From an uncultured Alphaproteobacteria bacterium (GTDB lineage: Bacteria > Pseudomonadota > Alphaproteobacteria > Rhodobacterales > Rhodobacteraceae): 64,000 nt of DNA. Numbering within the stretch: the stretch's first letter is position 1; every line of letters starts with the position of its first letter. The translations under genes and the position numbers were made by a program. The stretch spans positions 43,629 to 107,628 of the forward strand of contig CAJXHI010000004.1 in NCBI GenBank assembly GCA_913051655.1, in the 5' to 3' direction. The notes beneath the pieces were generated by a model. That model was not told the origin of the DNA. It did not search any database and was given only the letters and a program-made list of their open reading frames with translations. This document shows positions 20,310-30,009 of this stretch, one piece after another.

Positions 20310-21692
20310 ATGCCACAATTTTGGTTACTAGCCTCTTTGAGCATTATTTCACTAATATATGGCTACGTAGGCTATATGCGTTCTGCCCGCATTTCTACTT
20401 CAATTCGATTGAACTCACGCTCCACTTATCATGCTTCATTTGTTGCGCTCTGCGCATTTCTTCCCGCCTTCATGCTTGTCATTGTTGTGGCGATTGCAGA
20501 TGGCGTATTTATTCGTAATGCGATTGCCGAATATTATCCTCTTGAATTAACGGCATCTGACGAGTTCAACGAAATTCTCGCGTTTTCGCAGGTGAGAAAT
20601 TTTGTAAACGGCGTCATTTTTACTGAAACTGAACAGTGGGTAAAAGACGCAGGCGCAGCGTGGTTGTCGTGGGATGCGCAAATACGCAACGTTTCTTCCG
20701 TAGTGATAATATGCCTCAGCTTTATATCAGGTTTTTTGGCTTTGCATAAAATTAGTGCAGATTTCACTTCGCGCTCTTATGTGGAACGGATCATAACGTG
20801 GTTTTTGCGCATTTGTTCTTTGATCGCTATTCTAACAACGATTGGCATCGTGTTCTCAGTAATTTTTGAGTCGTTTCGATTTTTCTCTCTTATCCCAGTA
20901 TCGGAATTCCTTTTTGGATTGACGTGGAACCCCCAATTCGAAGGCGCAGAGCGTGCTGGTTCTGGACAGATGGGGCTCGCCACTTACGGATCAATACCGC
21001 TATTTTTTGGAACTCTATTGATATCTGTTATCGCGCTAAGTGTGGCCGTGCCAGTTGGCCTGTTAAGCGCAATTTATCTGTCTGAGTATGCTACGCACCG
21101 AACGCGGTCTATTGTTAAGCCTTTGTTGGAAATACTCGCGGGTATTCCAACGGTGGTTTATGGATTTTTTGCTGCTTTGACCGTTGCTCCTTTCGTGCGA
21201 AGTCTGGGCATGGACTTGGGTCTTGACGTGGCCTCAGAATCAGCCTTGGCCGCAGGATTGGTAATGGGCATCATGATTATTCCATTTGTATCTTCACTAT
21301 CAGATGATGTGATCAATGCAGTGCCGCAATCTTTGCGCGATGCTTCCTTGGCACTCGGATCAACTAAAAGCGAAAGCGTGAAACAGGTTGTTTTGCCGGC
21401 TGCCCTGTCAGGCATTGTAGCAAGCGTGCTTTTGGCCGTATCGCGCGCCGTTGGTGAAACGATGATTGTTGTCATGGCGGCTGGCTTAGCCGCAAATCTG
21501 TCGCTTAATCCTCTGGACGCTGTGACAACGGTTACATCGCAGATTGTGACCATTCTGGTGGGTGACCAAGAATTCGAATCTGCAAAAACACTGTCAGCTT
21601 TTGCGCTTGCGTTGACGTTAATCATTATAACTCTTTTGTTAAACTTCTCTGCATTAAAGATCGTAAAGAAATATCGAGAACATTATGAATAA
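20310..21692 (+). CDS. pstC: Phosphate ABC transporter permease PstC
   Basis: 460 residues. An N-terminal hydrophobic extension typical of alphaproteobacterial PstC precedes the permease core with six membrane segments. The EAA loop reads SLRDASLALGSTKSESVKQVVLPAALSG, and LAVSRAVGETMIVVMAAG is the conserved PstC stretch. It forms the inner-membrane channel with PstA. Its stop overlaps the pstA start by 8 bases. The ribosome binding site is weak, consistent with lower synthesis than PstS. Confidence 0.93.
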   Translation: MPQFWLLASLSIISLIYGYVGYMRSARISTSIRLNSRSTYHASFVALCAFLPAFMLVIVVAIADGVFIRNAIAEYYPLELTASDEFNEILAFSQVRNFVNGVIFTETEQWVKDAGAAWLSWDAQIRNVSSVVIICLSFISGFLALHKISADFTSRSYVERIITWFLRICSLIAILTTIGIVFSVIFESFRFFSLIPVSEFLFGLTWNPQFEGAERAGSGQMGLATYGSIPLFFGTLLISVIALSVAVPVGLLSAIYLSEYATHRTRSIVKPLLEILAGIPTVVYGFFAALTVAPFVRSLGMDLGLDVASESALAAGLVMGIMIIPFVSSLSDDVINAVPQSLRDASLALGSTKSESVKQVVLPAALSGIVASVLLAVSRAVGETMIVVMAAGLAANLSLNPLDAVTTVTSQIVTILVGDQEFESAKTLSAFALALTLIIITLLLNFSALKIVKKYREHYE

Positions 21693-22989
21693 TCAGTCGA
21701 ATGAGTCCCATGCGACATTGCATGATGCAGATCGTGTGAAAGAAAACCTCCGTAAACGGCGGGCTGAGGAAGCGCGTTTTAAGTGGCTTGGTCGTGCAGC
21801 AATTGGTTTGGCTTTATCCTTCCTTGTTGTCCTATTTATCTCCATTTTTAGCAAAGGTATCCCTGGGTTTTTCCAATATTACGTGACACTCGAAGTCTTT
21901 CTGGACGCGGAAAGAATAGACCCGGAGGGTGACGCCGGCGTAAATTCACTTTACGCAGGGGATGCAAAAGGCGTTATCAATGATGCGGTCTTTGAAATAC
22001 TCAAACCGGAAGGACGGAAAGCCAAAAAATCTGCGCGCAAGATAGTATCTAAAGGTGCGGAAAAACGCCTTCGCAATATGATTTTAAATGATCCCAGTCT
22101 TTTAGGCAAAACGATTGAAGTTCAATTTGCCCTTGATGATGACATCGACTCGTTCCTTAGAGGTTTTATTGATCGCAACACGCCGGAATCAGATCGGCGT
22201 ATAGATGATACGATGATCAGTTTTGTAGACACTTTAAATGAAATGGGTATCGTGTCCTATCGCCTATCTGATTATCTTTTCTTTGGCAGTGCTTCCAGGA
22301 ATGCTGAAATGGCCGGTATCAGAGGAGCGTTTGTTGGATCTATAATCACGCTCGCAATCTGTTTATCAATTGCCTTTCCGCTTGGTGTTGCTACTGCTGT
22401 TTATCTCGAAGAATTTGCGCAAAAAACACGTTTCACGGAATTTATCGAAATCAATATTAACAACCTGGCTGCTGTTCCTTCAGTCGTGTTTGGAATATTA
22501 GGTTTAGCGATCTTCATTAATCTCTTCGGCATCCCGCGATCCATTCCGCTTGTCGGAGGCATCGTGCTCGCCTTGATGACTTTGCCGACCATAATTATAT
22601 CATCACGTGCTGCAATTAGTGCTGTCCCACCCAGCATTAAGGACGCAGCTCTTAGTTTAGGTGCCTCCAAACATCAGGCTGTTTTCCATCATGTAATACC
22701 ACTTGCGCTTCCTGGTATGCTGACAGGGACGATCATCGGCATGGCGCAGGCTCTTGGCGAAACCGCCCCGTTATTAATGATTGGGATGGTGGCCTTCATC
22801 GTGGATATTCCAGGTGGCATAACAGATCCAGCCACAGTGCTGCCCGTTCAGATATTTATGTGGGCGGACTTTTCTGAACGGATGTTTATTTATAAAACTA
22901 GTGCGGCAATTGTCGTTCTTTTGGCGTTTTTGATCACAATGAATATTGGGGCCATCTGGTTGCGAAAAAAACTGGAGAGGCGTTGGTAA
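21685..22989 (+). CDS. pstA: Phosphate ABC transporter permease PstA
   Basis: 434 residues. A cytoplasmic N-terminus and one membrane segment are followed by a periplasmic insert of about 150 residues typical of proteobacterial long PstA proteins, then the permease core. The EAA loop is PSIKDAALSLGASKHQAVFHHVIPLALPGM, followed by MAQALGETAPLLMIG. It partners PstC. The expected next genes pstB, phoU and phoB are absent: a convergent MFS gene begins 74 bp downstream. Confidence 0.93.
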   Translation: MNNQSNESHATLHDADRVKENLRKRRAEEARFKWLGRAAIGLALSFLVVLFISIFSKGIPGFFQYYVTLEVFLDAERIDPEGDAGVNSLYAGDAKGVINDAVFEILKPEGRKAKKSARKIVSKGAEKRLRNMILNDPSLLGKTIEVQFALDDDIDSFLRGFIDRNTPESDRRIDDTMISFVDTLNEMGIVSYRLSDYLFFGSASRNAEMAGIRGAFVGSIITLAICLSIAFPLGVATAVYLEEFAQKTRFTEFIEININNLAAVPSVVFGILGLAIFINLFGIPRSIPLVGGIVLALMTLPTIIISSRAAISAVPPSIKDAALSLGASKHQAVFHHVIPLALPGMLTGTIIGMAQALGETAPLLMIGMVAFIVDIPGGITDPATVLPVQIFMWADFSERMFIYKTSAAIVVLLAFLITMNIGAIWLRKKLERRW

Positions 22990-23063
22990 ATAAGGGTTCT
23001 AAGCAATGTTTTTCGGGTTTTGGTTCCTTGTGCTAGGCGCGTTCCGTAGTACGGTAAAACGGG

Positions 23064-24284
23064 TTAGCTGCCAGAGGAAGCTTTTGTAATTTCATAGGGT
23101 TTATTTTGCAAAGCAGCCCATATTGCAAAACCTAATCCTATTGCCGTAATGGTGAACATTAACCCGATGAGCATTAAACCCGTCGCGTGGATTTGCATTA
23201 AGATGCCGGTTAATGAAGTAACTAGAGCGCCGATGACCACGATTAAACAACCGGAAAGCCCCGACGCGCTGCCAGATAAGTCTCGCTTTACATTCATAAC
23301 TGCTGTACTGGCACTGGGTGTTGCAATCCCGTTTCCGACACCAACGCTGAGAGCCCCTAATAAAATCACACTCATGTCATTGTGCCCCAAAAGCAGTAGC
23401 GTGAAACTGATTGAAAGCCCAAAGGTTCCCAAACCACGTCCGTATAAAATCATTCTATCAAGACTGTGGCTTAACGACATACTACCAGACAGAAAACTAC
23501 CAGACAAAAATCCACAAGTTATCGAGCCGATTAAAATGCCCGTTGTGGCTTCGTTTGCACCAAATTCTGCTGCTGTTACGAGCGGAATTCCTATTACAAA
23601 CACAAAAAAGCCTCCGATTCCACAAGCCATCACCAAAGAATAGGCCCAGAAAAGGGCCGAGCGACACAAAGCAAAATATGATTTCAGAAATGCCTTCGTT
23701 GGTTTTTTGCGTCCACTGGCTGTTTCAGGCAAGCAAAAGAAAACCTGTAAAATGAGGCAAAAGGCACAAATAGAGTAGACACAAAAGCTGCTGCGCCAAC
23801 CTAGAGTTTCCCCCATAATACCGCCTATCATAGGCCCAAGGATGGGCGCAATGCTCATTCCCATAGCAATATAACCCAGAACGCTAGCAGAACGTTGTGG
23901 CGGAAAAATATCCCCCACAACGGCCCGTGAAAGAACACCGGCAGTAGCCACCGCCCCCTGCAACGTGCGCCATAGAAAAAACGCTTCGTAGCTTTGCGCA
24001 AAGGCGCAACCCAAAGAAGCTAATCCAAAGATTAAAAGACCGATTAGAACAATAGGTCTCCGTCCGTAACAATCCGCAGCGGGGCCAGCGATCAATTGAA
24101 TACCGGCTGTAAATAAAAGATAGGTTGAGATGGTAAGCGCCATTGCGTCATAGCCAACTACAAATTCTGAGGCCATTACCCCAAGAGAGGGAAGAAACAT
24201 GTTAAGGGACAGCAAAGGTAAAGCAGCAAGCAGCACAAGCGTTACCATCAAGCCGCTTGATGCACGCATATGTTCAGAAGTCAT
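23064..24284 (-). CDS. Bcr/CflA-family multidrug efflux MFS transporter
   Basis: About 406 residues with 12 hydrophobic segments. LLSLNMFLPSLGVMASEF in segment 1 and GPAADCYGRRPIVLIG in loop 2-3 are hallmarks of the Bcr/CflA drug-resistance branch of the major facilitator superfamily. Such pumps export small toxic molecules in exchange for protons; substrates cannot be predicted. It starts 29 bp after tesB and ends a likely five-gene minus-strand run. ATG 24284 is preferred over the adjacent TTG; ATG 24269 is an alternative. Confidence 0.85.
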   Translation of the reverse strand: MTSEHMRASSGLMVTLVLLAALPLLSLNMFLPSLGVMASEFVVGYDAMALTISTYLLFTAGIQLIAGPAADCYGRRPIVLIGLLIFGLASLGCAFAQSYEAFFLWRTLQGAVATAGVLSRAVVGDIFPPQRSASVLGYIAMGMSIAPILGPMIGGIMGETLGWRSSFCVYSICAFCLILQVFFCLPETASGRKKPTKAFLKSYFALCRSALFWAYSLVMACGIGGFFVFVIGIPLVTAAEFGANEATTGILIGSITCGFLSGSFLSGSMSLSHSLDRMILYGRGLGTFGLSISFTLLLLGHNDMSVILLGALSVGVGNGIATPSASTAVMNVKRDLSGSASGLSGCLIVVIGALVTSLTGILMQIHATGLMLIGLMFTITAIGLGFAIWAALQNKPYEITKASSGS

Positions 24285-24313
24285 CAATGCTTCTGGCTTT
24301 CGAGCTAGATATT

Positions 24314-25183
24314 TCAGTCTCTTGGGACATATTTTCGGATTAATCCCTCCTGCGCAACGCTTGCAACAAGTGTTCCATCTTGGGCATAAACTGAACCGCG
24401 GTTAAACCCCCGTGCCCCTCCGGAAAAGGGACTATCCATCGTATATAGATACCAGTTTTCAAACTGAACCGGTGCATGAAACCACATTGCGTGATCTAGG
24501 CTCGCACTCATTACATCCTTTTTGAACCAAGTGAGCCCATGGGGCCTCAATGATGAACCCAGAAGATTTAGGTCTGAGGCATAAGCCAGTAAACAATGCT
24601 GCATTGCCATGTCAGCCCCTTTTGCTGCTGGCATGCGAAACCACATATGATTAACGTCACCTTCCGGCGCAGGGTCAAAAAAATCCCGTGGCGCGACTTC
24701 GCGTATCTCAATGGGGCGTTGTCGTAAAAAGTCATTTCGGTTTTTTTCGTTCAATTGATGGGCAACACTTGCCCGCAGCTCAGCACGTTCCAAAAGTCCT
24801 GTGGGTCCCTGAACATCTGGCATATCATGTTGATGGTGCCACCCGTCTTCTTGAATGTGAAAGGATGCGGACATTGTTAGGATTTGTTTCCCATTTTGGA
24901 TCGCGACAATTCTGCGTGTCGTAAAACTGCCTCCGTCCCGCGTGCGATCCACGTGATAAACTACGGGCATTGCAGGATCACCAGGGCGCACAAAGTAGGC
25001 ATGAAGCGAATGGCACATTCGATTATCGACAGTATGGTAAGCGGCTGCCAGTGCTTGGGCTATCACATGGCCACCAAAAATGCGTGTGCTTGTTTCCCCG
25101 CCTGTTCCAATCCCCCGAAATAGATTGAGTTCAAGAGGGTCGAGTTCTAGAAGCGACAGAAGCTCGGTGCTGACATCATTCAT
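24314..25183 (-). CDS. tesB: Acyl-CoA thioesterase II (TesB)
   Basis: 289 residues forming the double hot-dog fold of TesB/ACOT8. Visible family features are FGGHVIAQALAAAY, SLHAYFVRPGDP, SFTTRRIVAIQNGK and, near the C-terminus, FSGGARGFNRGSVYAQDGTLVAS. The enzyme hydrolyses medium- and long-chain acyl-CoAs. Its start overlaps the stop of acetoacetate-CoA ligase by four bases, so it is co-translated with that gene. Confidence 0.93.
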   Translation of the reverse strand: MNDVSTELLSLLELDPLELNLFRGIGTGGETSTRIFGGHVIAQALAAAYHTVDNRMCHSLHAYFVRPGDPAMPVVYHVDRTRDGGSFTTRRIVAIQNGKQILTMSASFHIQEDGWHHQHDMPDVQGPTGLLERAELRASVAHQLNEKNRNDFLRQRPIEIREVAPRDFFDPAPEGDVNHMWFRMPAAKGADMAMQHCLLAYASDLNLLGSSLRPHGLTWFKKDVMSASLDHAMWFHAPVQFENWYLYTMDSPFSGGARGFNRGSVYAQDGTLVASVAQEGLIRKYVPRD

Positions 25184-27150
25184 GGGTTGTCTTTCTTTGT
25201 TTTGCGCGCGCTATATTCAATAAAGAAATCAAAACTTTGCGGATTTAACATGGAATCACGATTTACAACCTTTTCAGATGCACCTCCGAGCAGCAATTTT
25301 TTTACTGGAACTTCAAGCTTTTTACCAGAAAGCGTCCGCGGGACCTCATCGATTTCAATAATCTCATCTGGCAAAAAACGAGGTGACAGTTGCAATTTAA
25401 TTGCCTCGTAAATACGTCGACGCAGCGTTTCATCCAACTTAGCGTTTGGCATCAATACCACAAAAAGGGGCATAAAGCTTTGTCTGCCTAAAAACTCAAG
25501 ATCGACAACAAGGCTGTCTCGAATCTCAACCAGGCCTTCTACGGCTTGATAGATTTCAGCGGAACCCATCCGTAGACCTTTGCGGTTTATAGTGGCATCC
25601 GATCGTCCGAAAATGACGGATCCGCCATCTTTATTTATTTTGATCCAATCCCCATGACGCCAAACGCCCGGATAGGCGTCAAAATAGCTTTCATGCAGGC
25701 GTGATCCATCCTCATCCCCCCAAAAATAAAGCGGCATGGACGGTAAGGGTTTAGTGCAAACAAGCTCTCCAACCTGATCGATAAGATTATTTCCCTGTTC
25801 ATCAAAGGCGTGCACAGCGTTACCGAGGGCGCGGCATTGCATTTCTCCCTTCCGTACTGGCATTCCAGGGTGGCCAAGAACAAAAGCGCCACTTAGGTCC
25901 GTACCACCAGAAATTGGCGCAAGCCAGAGATCGCTTTTGACTTTTTGATAAATCCAATCGTAGGCATCCCCAGATAGCGGCGAACCGGTTGCACCCATGG
26001 ATCGCAAATTGGGGAACTCATAACGATCCTTTGGATGTATGCCCGCTTTGATGCAGCCCTCGAAAAAAGCAGCTCCAGCGCCAAAAAAGGTTAATCGCTC
26101 TTCGGCAATAAACTCCCAGATCCGCCCCATATCTGGATAGTAAGGTGCACCGTCAAATGCCACAACGCATGCGCCCTGCCCCAATGCAGTCCATTGTGCA
26201 TTCCACATGATCCAACCGGATGAAGTCAACCAAGAAAAACGGTCCTTTTCCGTCAGATCATGGTGCAGCGATTGCTTCATCGTTTCCAGAAGAACACCGC
26301 CATGTCCATGAACTATTGGCTTTGGATTACCTGTCGTTCCAGAGGAATAAACAACCCACAAAGGATGATCAAAAGTAACGGGCACGGGGTCAAATGATGC
26401 TTTTTTGGTCAATAAATCTGACCATAGGACATCCCCTTTAAAACCGTCTGTGATTACTGGAACAGTGATTATTTTGTCTAGGCTTTTTAAATTGGTAGTA
26501 ATTTTTTTCAGAACTTCAGAACGATCTATCATCTTTCCGGCATGGACATATCCACTCTGTGCGATCAACAGTTTTGGCTTAATCTGCTTGAAGCGATCTA
26601 AAATAGCAACATGTCCCATATCGGGAGCACAAATTGACCAAATTGCCCCAAGACTGGATGTCGCAAGAAATGCAATCAAGGCAACCTCTGTGTTGGGAAG
26701 TATAGCGACAACACGATCACCCTTAGTGACGCCCATTTTTTTGAAAGCATCCGCAACACTGGCAACCGTTTGTTTAAGGTCATGCCAGCTAATTTCTTTT
26801 CGTTTGAATGTCTCTGATATGGAAACAAATGCTATTTGTTCTGACAATCTGTCAGAATGTGATAACACTTGATCTGAATAATTAACCTTTGCACCTGGAA
26901 ACCATTCTGCCCCCGGCATGTCTTTTGAACGCAATATCATCTGCGGTGCTTCAAAAAAACGCATACCAAAAAATTGTGAAATGGCATGCCAAAACGCCTC
27001 AAGATCGGAAATACTCCATTTCCACATTTCATTGTAATTAGAAAACGTTAAATTATTTTCCTTATGTAAATGACGTTCAAATTTTGCCATCGTAGAGGCA
27101 TCGTATCTCTCCTTTTTGGGTGTCCAAAGGACTTCGCGTTCCAGTGTCAT
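25180..27150 (-). CDS. Acetoacetate--CoA ligase
   Basis: 656 residues of the adenylate-forming superfamily. The ATP-binding P-loop is VYSSGTTGNPKPIVHGHGG, later motifs are GGTDLSGAFV and GRSDATINRKGLRMGSAEIY, and the catalytic lysine lies in PRTLSGKKLEVPVKKLL near the C-terminus. The N-terminal region (TMAKFERHL, EMWKWSISDLEAFW) and overall length match acetoacetyl-CoA synthetase better than acetyl-CoA synthetase. It activates acetoacetate for ketone-body or polyhydroxybutyrate use. It overlaps both neighbours by four bases. Confidence 0.93.
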   Translation of the reverse strand: MTLEREVLWTPKKERYDASTMAKFERHLHKENNLTFSNYNEMWKWSISDLEAFWHAISQFFGMRFFEAPQMILRSKDMPGAEWFPGAKVNYSDQVLSHSDRLSEQIAFVSISETFKRKEISWHDLKQTVASVADAFKKMGVTKGDRVVAILPNTEVALIAFLATSSLGAIWSICAPDMGHVAILDRFKQIKPKLLIAQSGYVHAGKMIDRSEVLKKITTNLKSLDKIITVPVITDGFKGDVLWSDLLTKKASFDPVPVTFDHPLWVVYSSGTTGNPKPIVHGHGGVLLETMKQSLHHDLTEKDRFSWLTSSGWIMWNAQWTALGQGACVVAFDGAPYYPDMGRIWEFIAEERLTFFGAGAAFFEGCIKAGIHPKDRYEFPNLRSMGATGSPLSGDAYDWIYQKVKSDLWLAPISGGTDLSGAFVLGHPGMPVRKGEMQCRALGNAVHAFDEQGNNLIDQVGELVCTKPLPSMPLYFWGDEDGSRLHESYFDAYPGVWRHGDWIKINKDGGSVIFGRSDATINRKGLRMGSAEIYQAVEGLVEIRDSLVVDLEFLGRQSFMPLFVVLMPNAKLDETLRRRIYEAIKLQLSPRFLPDEIIEIDEVPRTLSGKKLEVPVKKLLLGGASEKVVNRDSMLNPQSFDFFIEYSARKTKKDNP

Positions 27151-28406
27151 GAACTCATAGCTCCATTCACGATGGCCTTTAATTCTGCCCGAGCCGGATA
27201 AGTGGAGGATGGTGTCAATTGGGTCAAAAAAACTACGCTCATGTTATAAGTATGATCAATCCAGAAAAACGTAGAGGCCATACCACCCCAACTAAAATCG
27301 CCGACATGTCCAGGCGTACGTGCGCGGGCGGGATCTAACATTACGGCACCACCCAAGCCAAATCCTACACCCTCCATTGGTTGTTCGGCAAAACTCTGTG
27401 GACCGAGGGACGCGATATCACCACGTAAATGATTTCGTTTCATAAAGTTAAGGGTGCTTGGGGACAAAATACGCTCTCCATTGGCGTTTGAACCGGTACG
27501 CAAGGCTTCTGCAAATTTCATATAACCATCCAGCGTGCCGATAAGCCCACCACCGCCTGAAAATAACCGCGTGTCCCAAAACGGGGAGCCTTCCTCCTCA
27601 TCTACAAGACGCAAACGCGGGCCCATATTCTGTGTGGCGTCGCTTTTCTTTTGCGCTGAATTTAGATCCATCGGATCCCCTTCGAGAGAGGTATAAAGCG
27701 ATGCGATCCGCCCTGTAGTGGAGGGATCAAAGTTAAATCTTATATCGTCAATACCGAGTGGCTGAAAAATCTCCTTCTGAAAGAATTGGTCCAGAGATCG
27801 TCCGCTTATCACCTCGACAACCCGCCCAATCACATCAATCGAAACTGAATACTCCCATCCAATACCCGGCGCAAAAGCTAGGGGTAATGTCGCAAGTCTA
27901 TTGCAGGTATGCTCAAGCGCACTGCCTGACGGATGAAAATCAAGTCTTTCTTTTTTCATTTCCTCGGGCAAAATACCGGGATTGAAACTATAGCTGAATC
28001 CGCTTGTATGCGTAAGCAATTGATGCAGGGTCGGTGTCGCACACGAGGTGGTTTGATCAATCCGTCTTGCTGCAGCGACCAATGCTTCCATGTTAGAAAA
28101 GGCGGGGATGAAATCTGACACCGGTGCATCCAAATGGCAAAGCCCCTTTTCTACTAAGATCATTAACGCCACAGTGGTCACCGGTTTAGTCATGGAATAA
28201 AACCGTACTACAGTGTCGCGTTCAAAGCGTTCACTACGTTCGCGATTACGTAATCCTTCTGCGTTAAAAAATACTTCGTTTCCATTTCTATTGATCAGAA
28301 CGGAGCTTCCAGAAAATTTTCCAACCTCTACATACACTTGCATCCAATGTCTGATACGTTGGAGACGCGAAGGATCAAATCCATTGAGATATGATATCGA
28401 TGTCAT
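27147..28406 (-). CDS. Beta-lactamase-fold serine hydrolase (class C / esterase type)
   Basis: 419 residues. The nucleophile motif SxxK is SMTK in RFYSMTKPVTTVALMILVEKG, the second motif is YSVSIDVIGRVVE, and a glycine-rich LFSGGGGLIGTLDGYMKFAEAL lies near residue 280. Proteins like this are mostly esterases or peptidases; there is no signal peptide, so a periplasmic antibiotic target is unlikely. AAGGGG precedes the ATG. It is translationally coupled to acetoacetate-CoA ligase, hinting at release of a 3-hydroxy- or 3-ketoacid from an ester, which is inference. Confidence 0.85.
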   Translation of the reverse strand: MTSISYLNGFDPSRLQRIRHWMQVYVEVGKFSGSSVLINRNGNEVFFNAEGLRNRERSERFERDTVVRFYSMTKPVTTVALMILVEKGLCHLDAPVSDFIPAFSNMEALVAAARRIDQTTSCATPTLHQLLTHTSGFSYSFNPGILPEEMKKERLDFHPSGSALEHTCNRLATLPLAFAPGIGWEYSVSIDVIGRVVEVISGRSLDQFFQKEIFQPLGIDDIRFNFDPSTTGRIASLYTSLEGDPMDLNSAQKKSDATQNMGPRLRLVDEEEGSPFWDTRLFSGGGGLIGTLDGYMKFAEALRTGSNANGERILSPSTLNFMKRNHLRGDIASLGPQSFAEQPMEGVGFGLGGAVMLDPARARTPGHVGDFSWGGMASTFFWIDHTYNMSVVFLTQLTPSSTYPARAELKAIVNGAMSS

Positions 28407-28490
28407 AAAATCCCCTTAGGTAAAATTGCCATTTAGAAGTATCGTCATTTGCGCCCATTCACATTGTCTTTCCAATATCCGCAAGTGAGT

Positions 28491-29246
28491 TTAGCCAATC
28501 ATTTTGGCCATGGCCTGTTTGGTCTCGTCTGTAAACCACGCTTGGGGTACTACGGATACCCCTTTTTCAACTTCTTTTTGTAGCGCTGTGATGACTGGGG
28601 ACCTGACCTGGTGTTTAACGGTCTTATATGCTTGCGGAGGAAGCTTGGCGTATTCTGAGGCGATTTTCTTTGCTCTATTTATTGCCTCATTCTCCGCAAC
28701 ACGCTCGTCAATAATTCCCGCTTTTTCCGCCGCATTTACTTGGATCGGTTGTCCGTTTTGCATCATGAGGCGCATAGCTTTCTGTGTGACCTCCGCACGT
28801 ACTATTTCCACCAATCCAATGGGAAAACCGACGCCTACACGCACCTCTGCAAGCCCAAACTGTGCTTTTTCTCCTGCAATCCGGTAATCGGCGCAAAGGA
28901 TTGGAAACAATCCGCCAGCAATTGCAGCGCCTTCCACTGCACACACAAGTGGTTTGGGAAAGCCATAAAGTTCCAAAAAACATTGGTGAAAGGCGTCAAC
29001 GATATCTGATTGTGCTTCAATATCATACGTTTGCGCTTCCTTCAGATTCAGCCCTGCAGAAAAAACTTTAAGACCGCTTGTAAGAAGTACAGATGAAACG
29101 TTTTGGTCCGATGCGATGGCATTAAACAAATTCCCAAGTTCTCGCAAACCAATAGCGTTTAACCCATTGACGGGCGCGTTATTGAGTTCAATCTGTAAAA
29201 CGCCACGCTCGTGATTTGTAAGGTTCAACCAGTCTTTAGATGACAT
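28491..29246 (-). CDS. Enoyl-CoA hydratase/isomerase family (delta3-delta2-enoyl-CoA isomerase-like)
   Basis: 251 residues of the crotonase fold. The oxyanion-hole segments are VFSAGLNLKEAQ and EGAAIAGGLFPILCADYRIA. The single acidic catalytic residue lies in FGLAEVRVGVGFP, the ECI1-like pattern, and PVNGLNAIGLREL at the N-terminus also resembles mitochondrial ECI1. This suggests shifting of double bonds in unsaturated fatty acyl-CoAs, with hydration less likely. ATG 29246 is placed 7-8 bases after GGGGAG. It is first in the minus-strand acyl-CoA cluster, 84 bp before the serine hydrolase. Confidence 0.85.
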   Translation of the reverse strand: MSSKDWLNLTNHERGVLQIELNNAPVNGLNAIGLRELGNLFNAIASDQNVSSVLLTSGLKVFSAGLNLKEAQTYDIEAQSDIVDAFHQCFLELYGFPKPLVCAVEGAAIAGGLFPILCADYRIAGEKAQFGLAEVRVGVGFPIGLVEIVRAEVTQKAMRLMMQNGQPIQVNAAEKAGIIDERVAENEAINRAKKIASEYAKLPPQAYKTVKHQVRSPVITALQKEVEKGVSVVPQAWFTDETKQAMAKMIG

Positions 29247-29400
29247 GTTCATTCTCCCCAACGTCAGTTCTAAATAGTACTAGAATAGTTTAGGCCCATG
29301 TTGACAGAGTTCAAAACGGAACGCTACGCTTGTTCTTGGTGTGGTGTAAAATTAAATCAAAAGGTTGAGCGCCCTGTGATGGTCATTAGGAGGTCATTTT

Positions 29401-30009
29401 ATGAAGCTTTATTACGCGCCAAACAGTCGCGCAGTCAGAGTGGCTTGGGTTCTAGAAGAATTAGGCCTGTCATATGCGGTGGAAAAATTCGCATTGGGCG
29501 CACGCGAAATGCGAGAAGGTCCCTATCTTTCCAAACATCCCATGGGGCGCGTCCCTACATTGGAAGATGGTGAGATCACGCTATTTGAAAGCGGTGCGAT
29601 TATTCAATATATTCTTGCAAAATATGGAAATGAACGTTTTGTGCCAAATACTCAATCTGTAGATTTTGCGTCATACCTTCAGTGGTTTCATTATGCCGAA
29701 GGCATGATTATGCCACCGATGAACACTTTGGTCGTTGAAACCATTCTTCTACCGCCAGAGCGACGCACAGAACTCAATGTGAAACGTTCAAGTAAATTAT
29801 TGCGGCAGATGCTGACAGCCGTTAATACCCATCTTGCAGACAAAGACTTTTTGGTTGGATCAGAGATAACTGCGGCTGATTTTATGACAGGTCATGCTGT
29901 TATCATGTCAAACCGCTTTGGTATCGATATGTCGGCAATGCAGCACCTCAAAGGTTATGCTGAGCGTCTTTCGTCACGACAGGCTTTCAAGAAAGCAGAG
30001 GCGCTATGA
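29401..30009 (+). CDS. Glutathione S-transferase family protein
   Basis: 202 residues. The N-terminal thioredoxin-like domain begins MKLYYAPNSRAVRVAWVLEELGL and carries the GSH-contacting ESGAIIQYIL near residue 65; a helical C-terminal domain with GSEITAADFMTG follows. A strong AGGAGG ribosome binding site lies 6-7 bases before ATG. It is first of three genes joined by overlaps (GST, SDR, HCCA isomerase), which suggests glutathione-dependent processing of an aromatic or lipid-derived electrophile. Confidence 0.88.
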   Translation: MKLYYAPNSRAVRVAWVLEELGLSYAVEKFALGAREMREGPYLSKHPMGRVPTLEDGEITLFESGAIIQYILAKYGNERFVPNTQSVDFASYLQWFHYAEGMIMPPMNTLVVETILLPPERRTELNVKRSSKLLRQMLTAVNTHLADKDFLVGSEITAADFMTGHAVIMSNRFGIDMSAMQHLKGYAERLSSRQAFKKAEAL

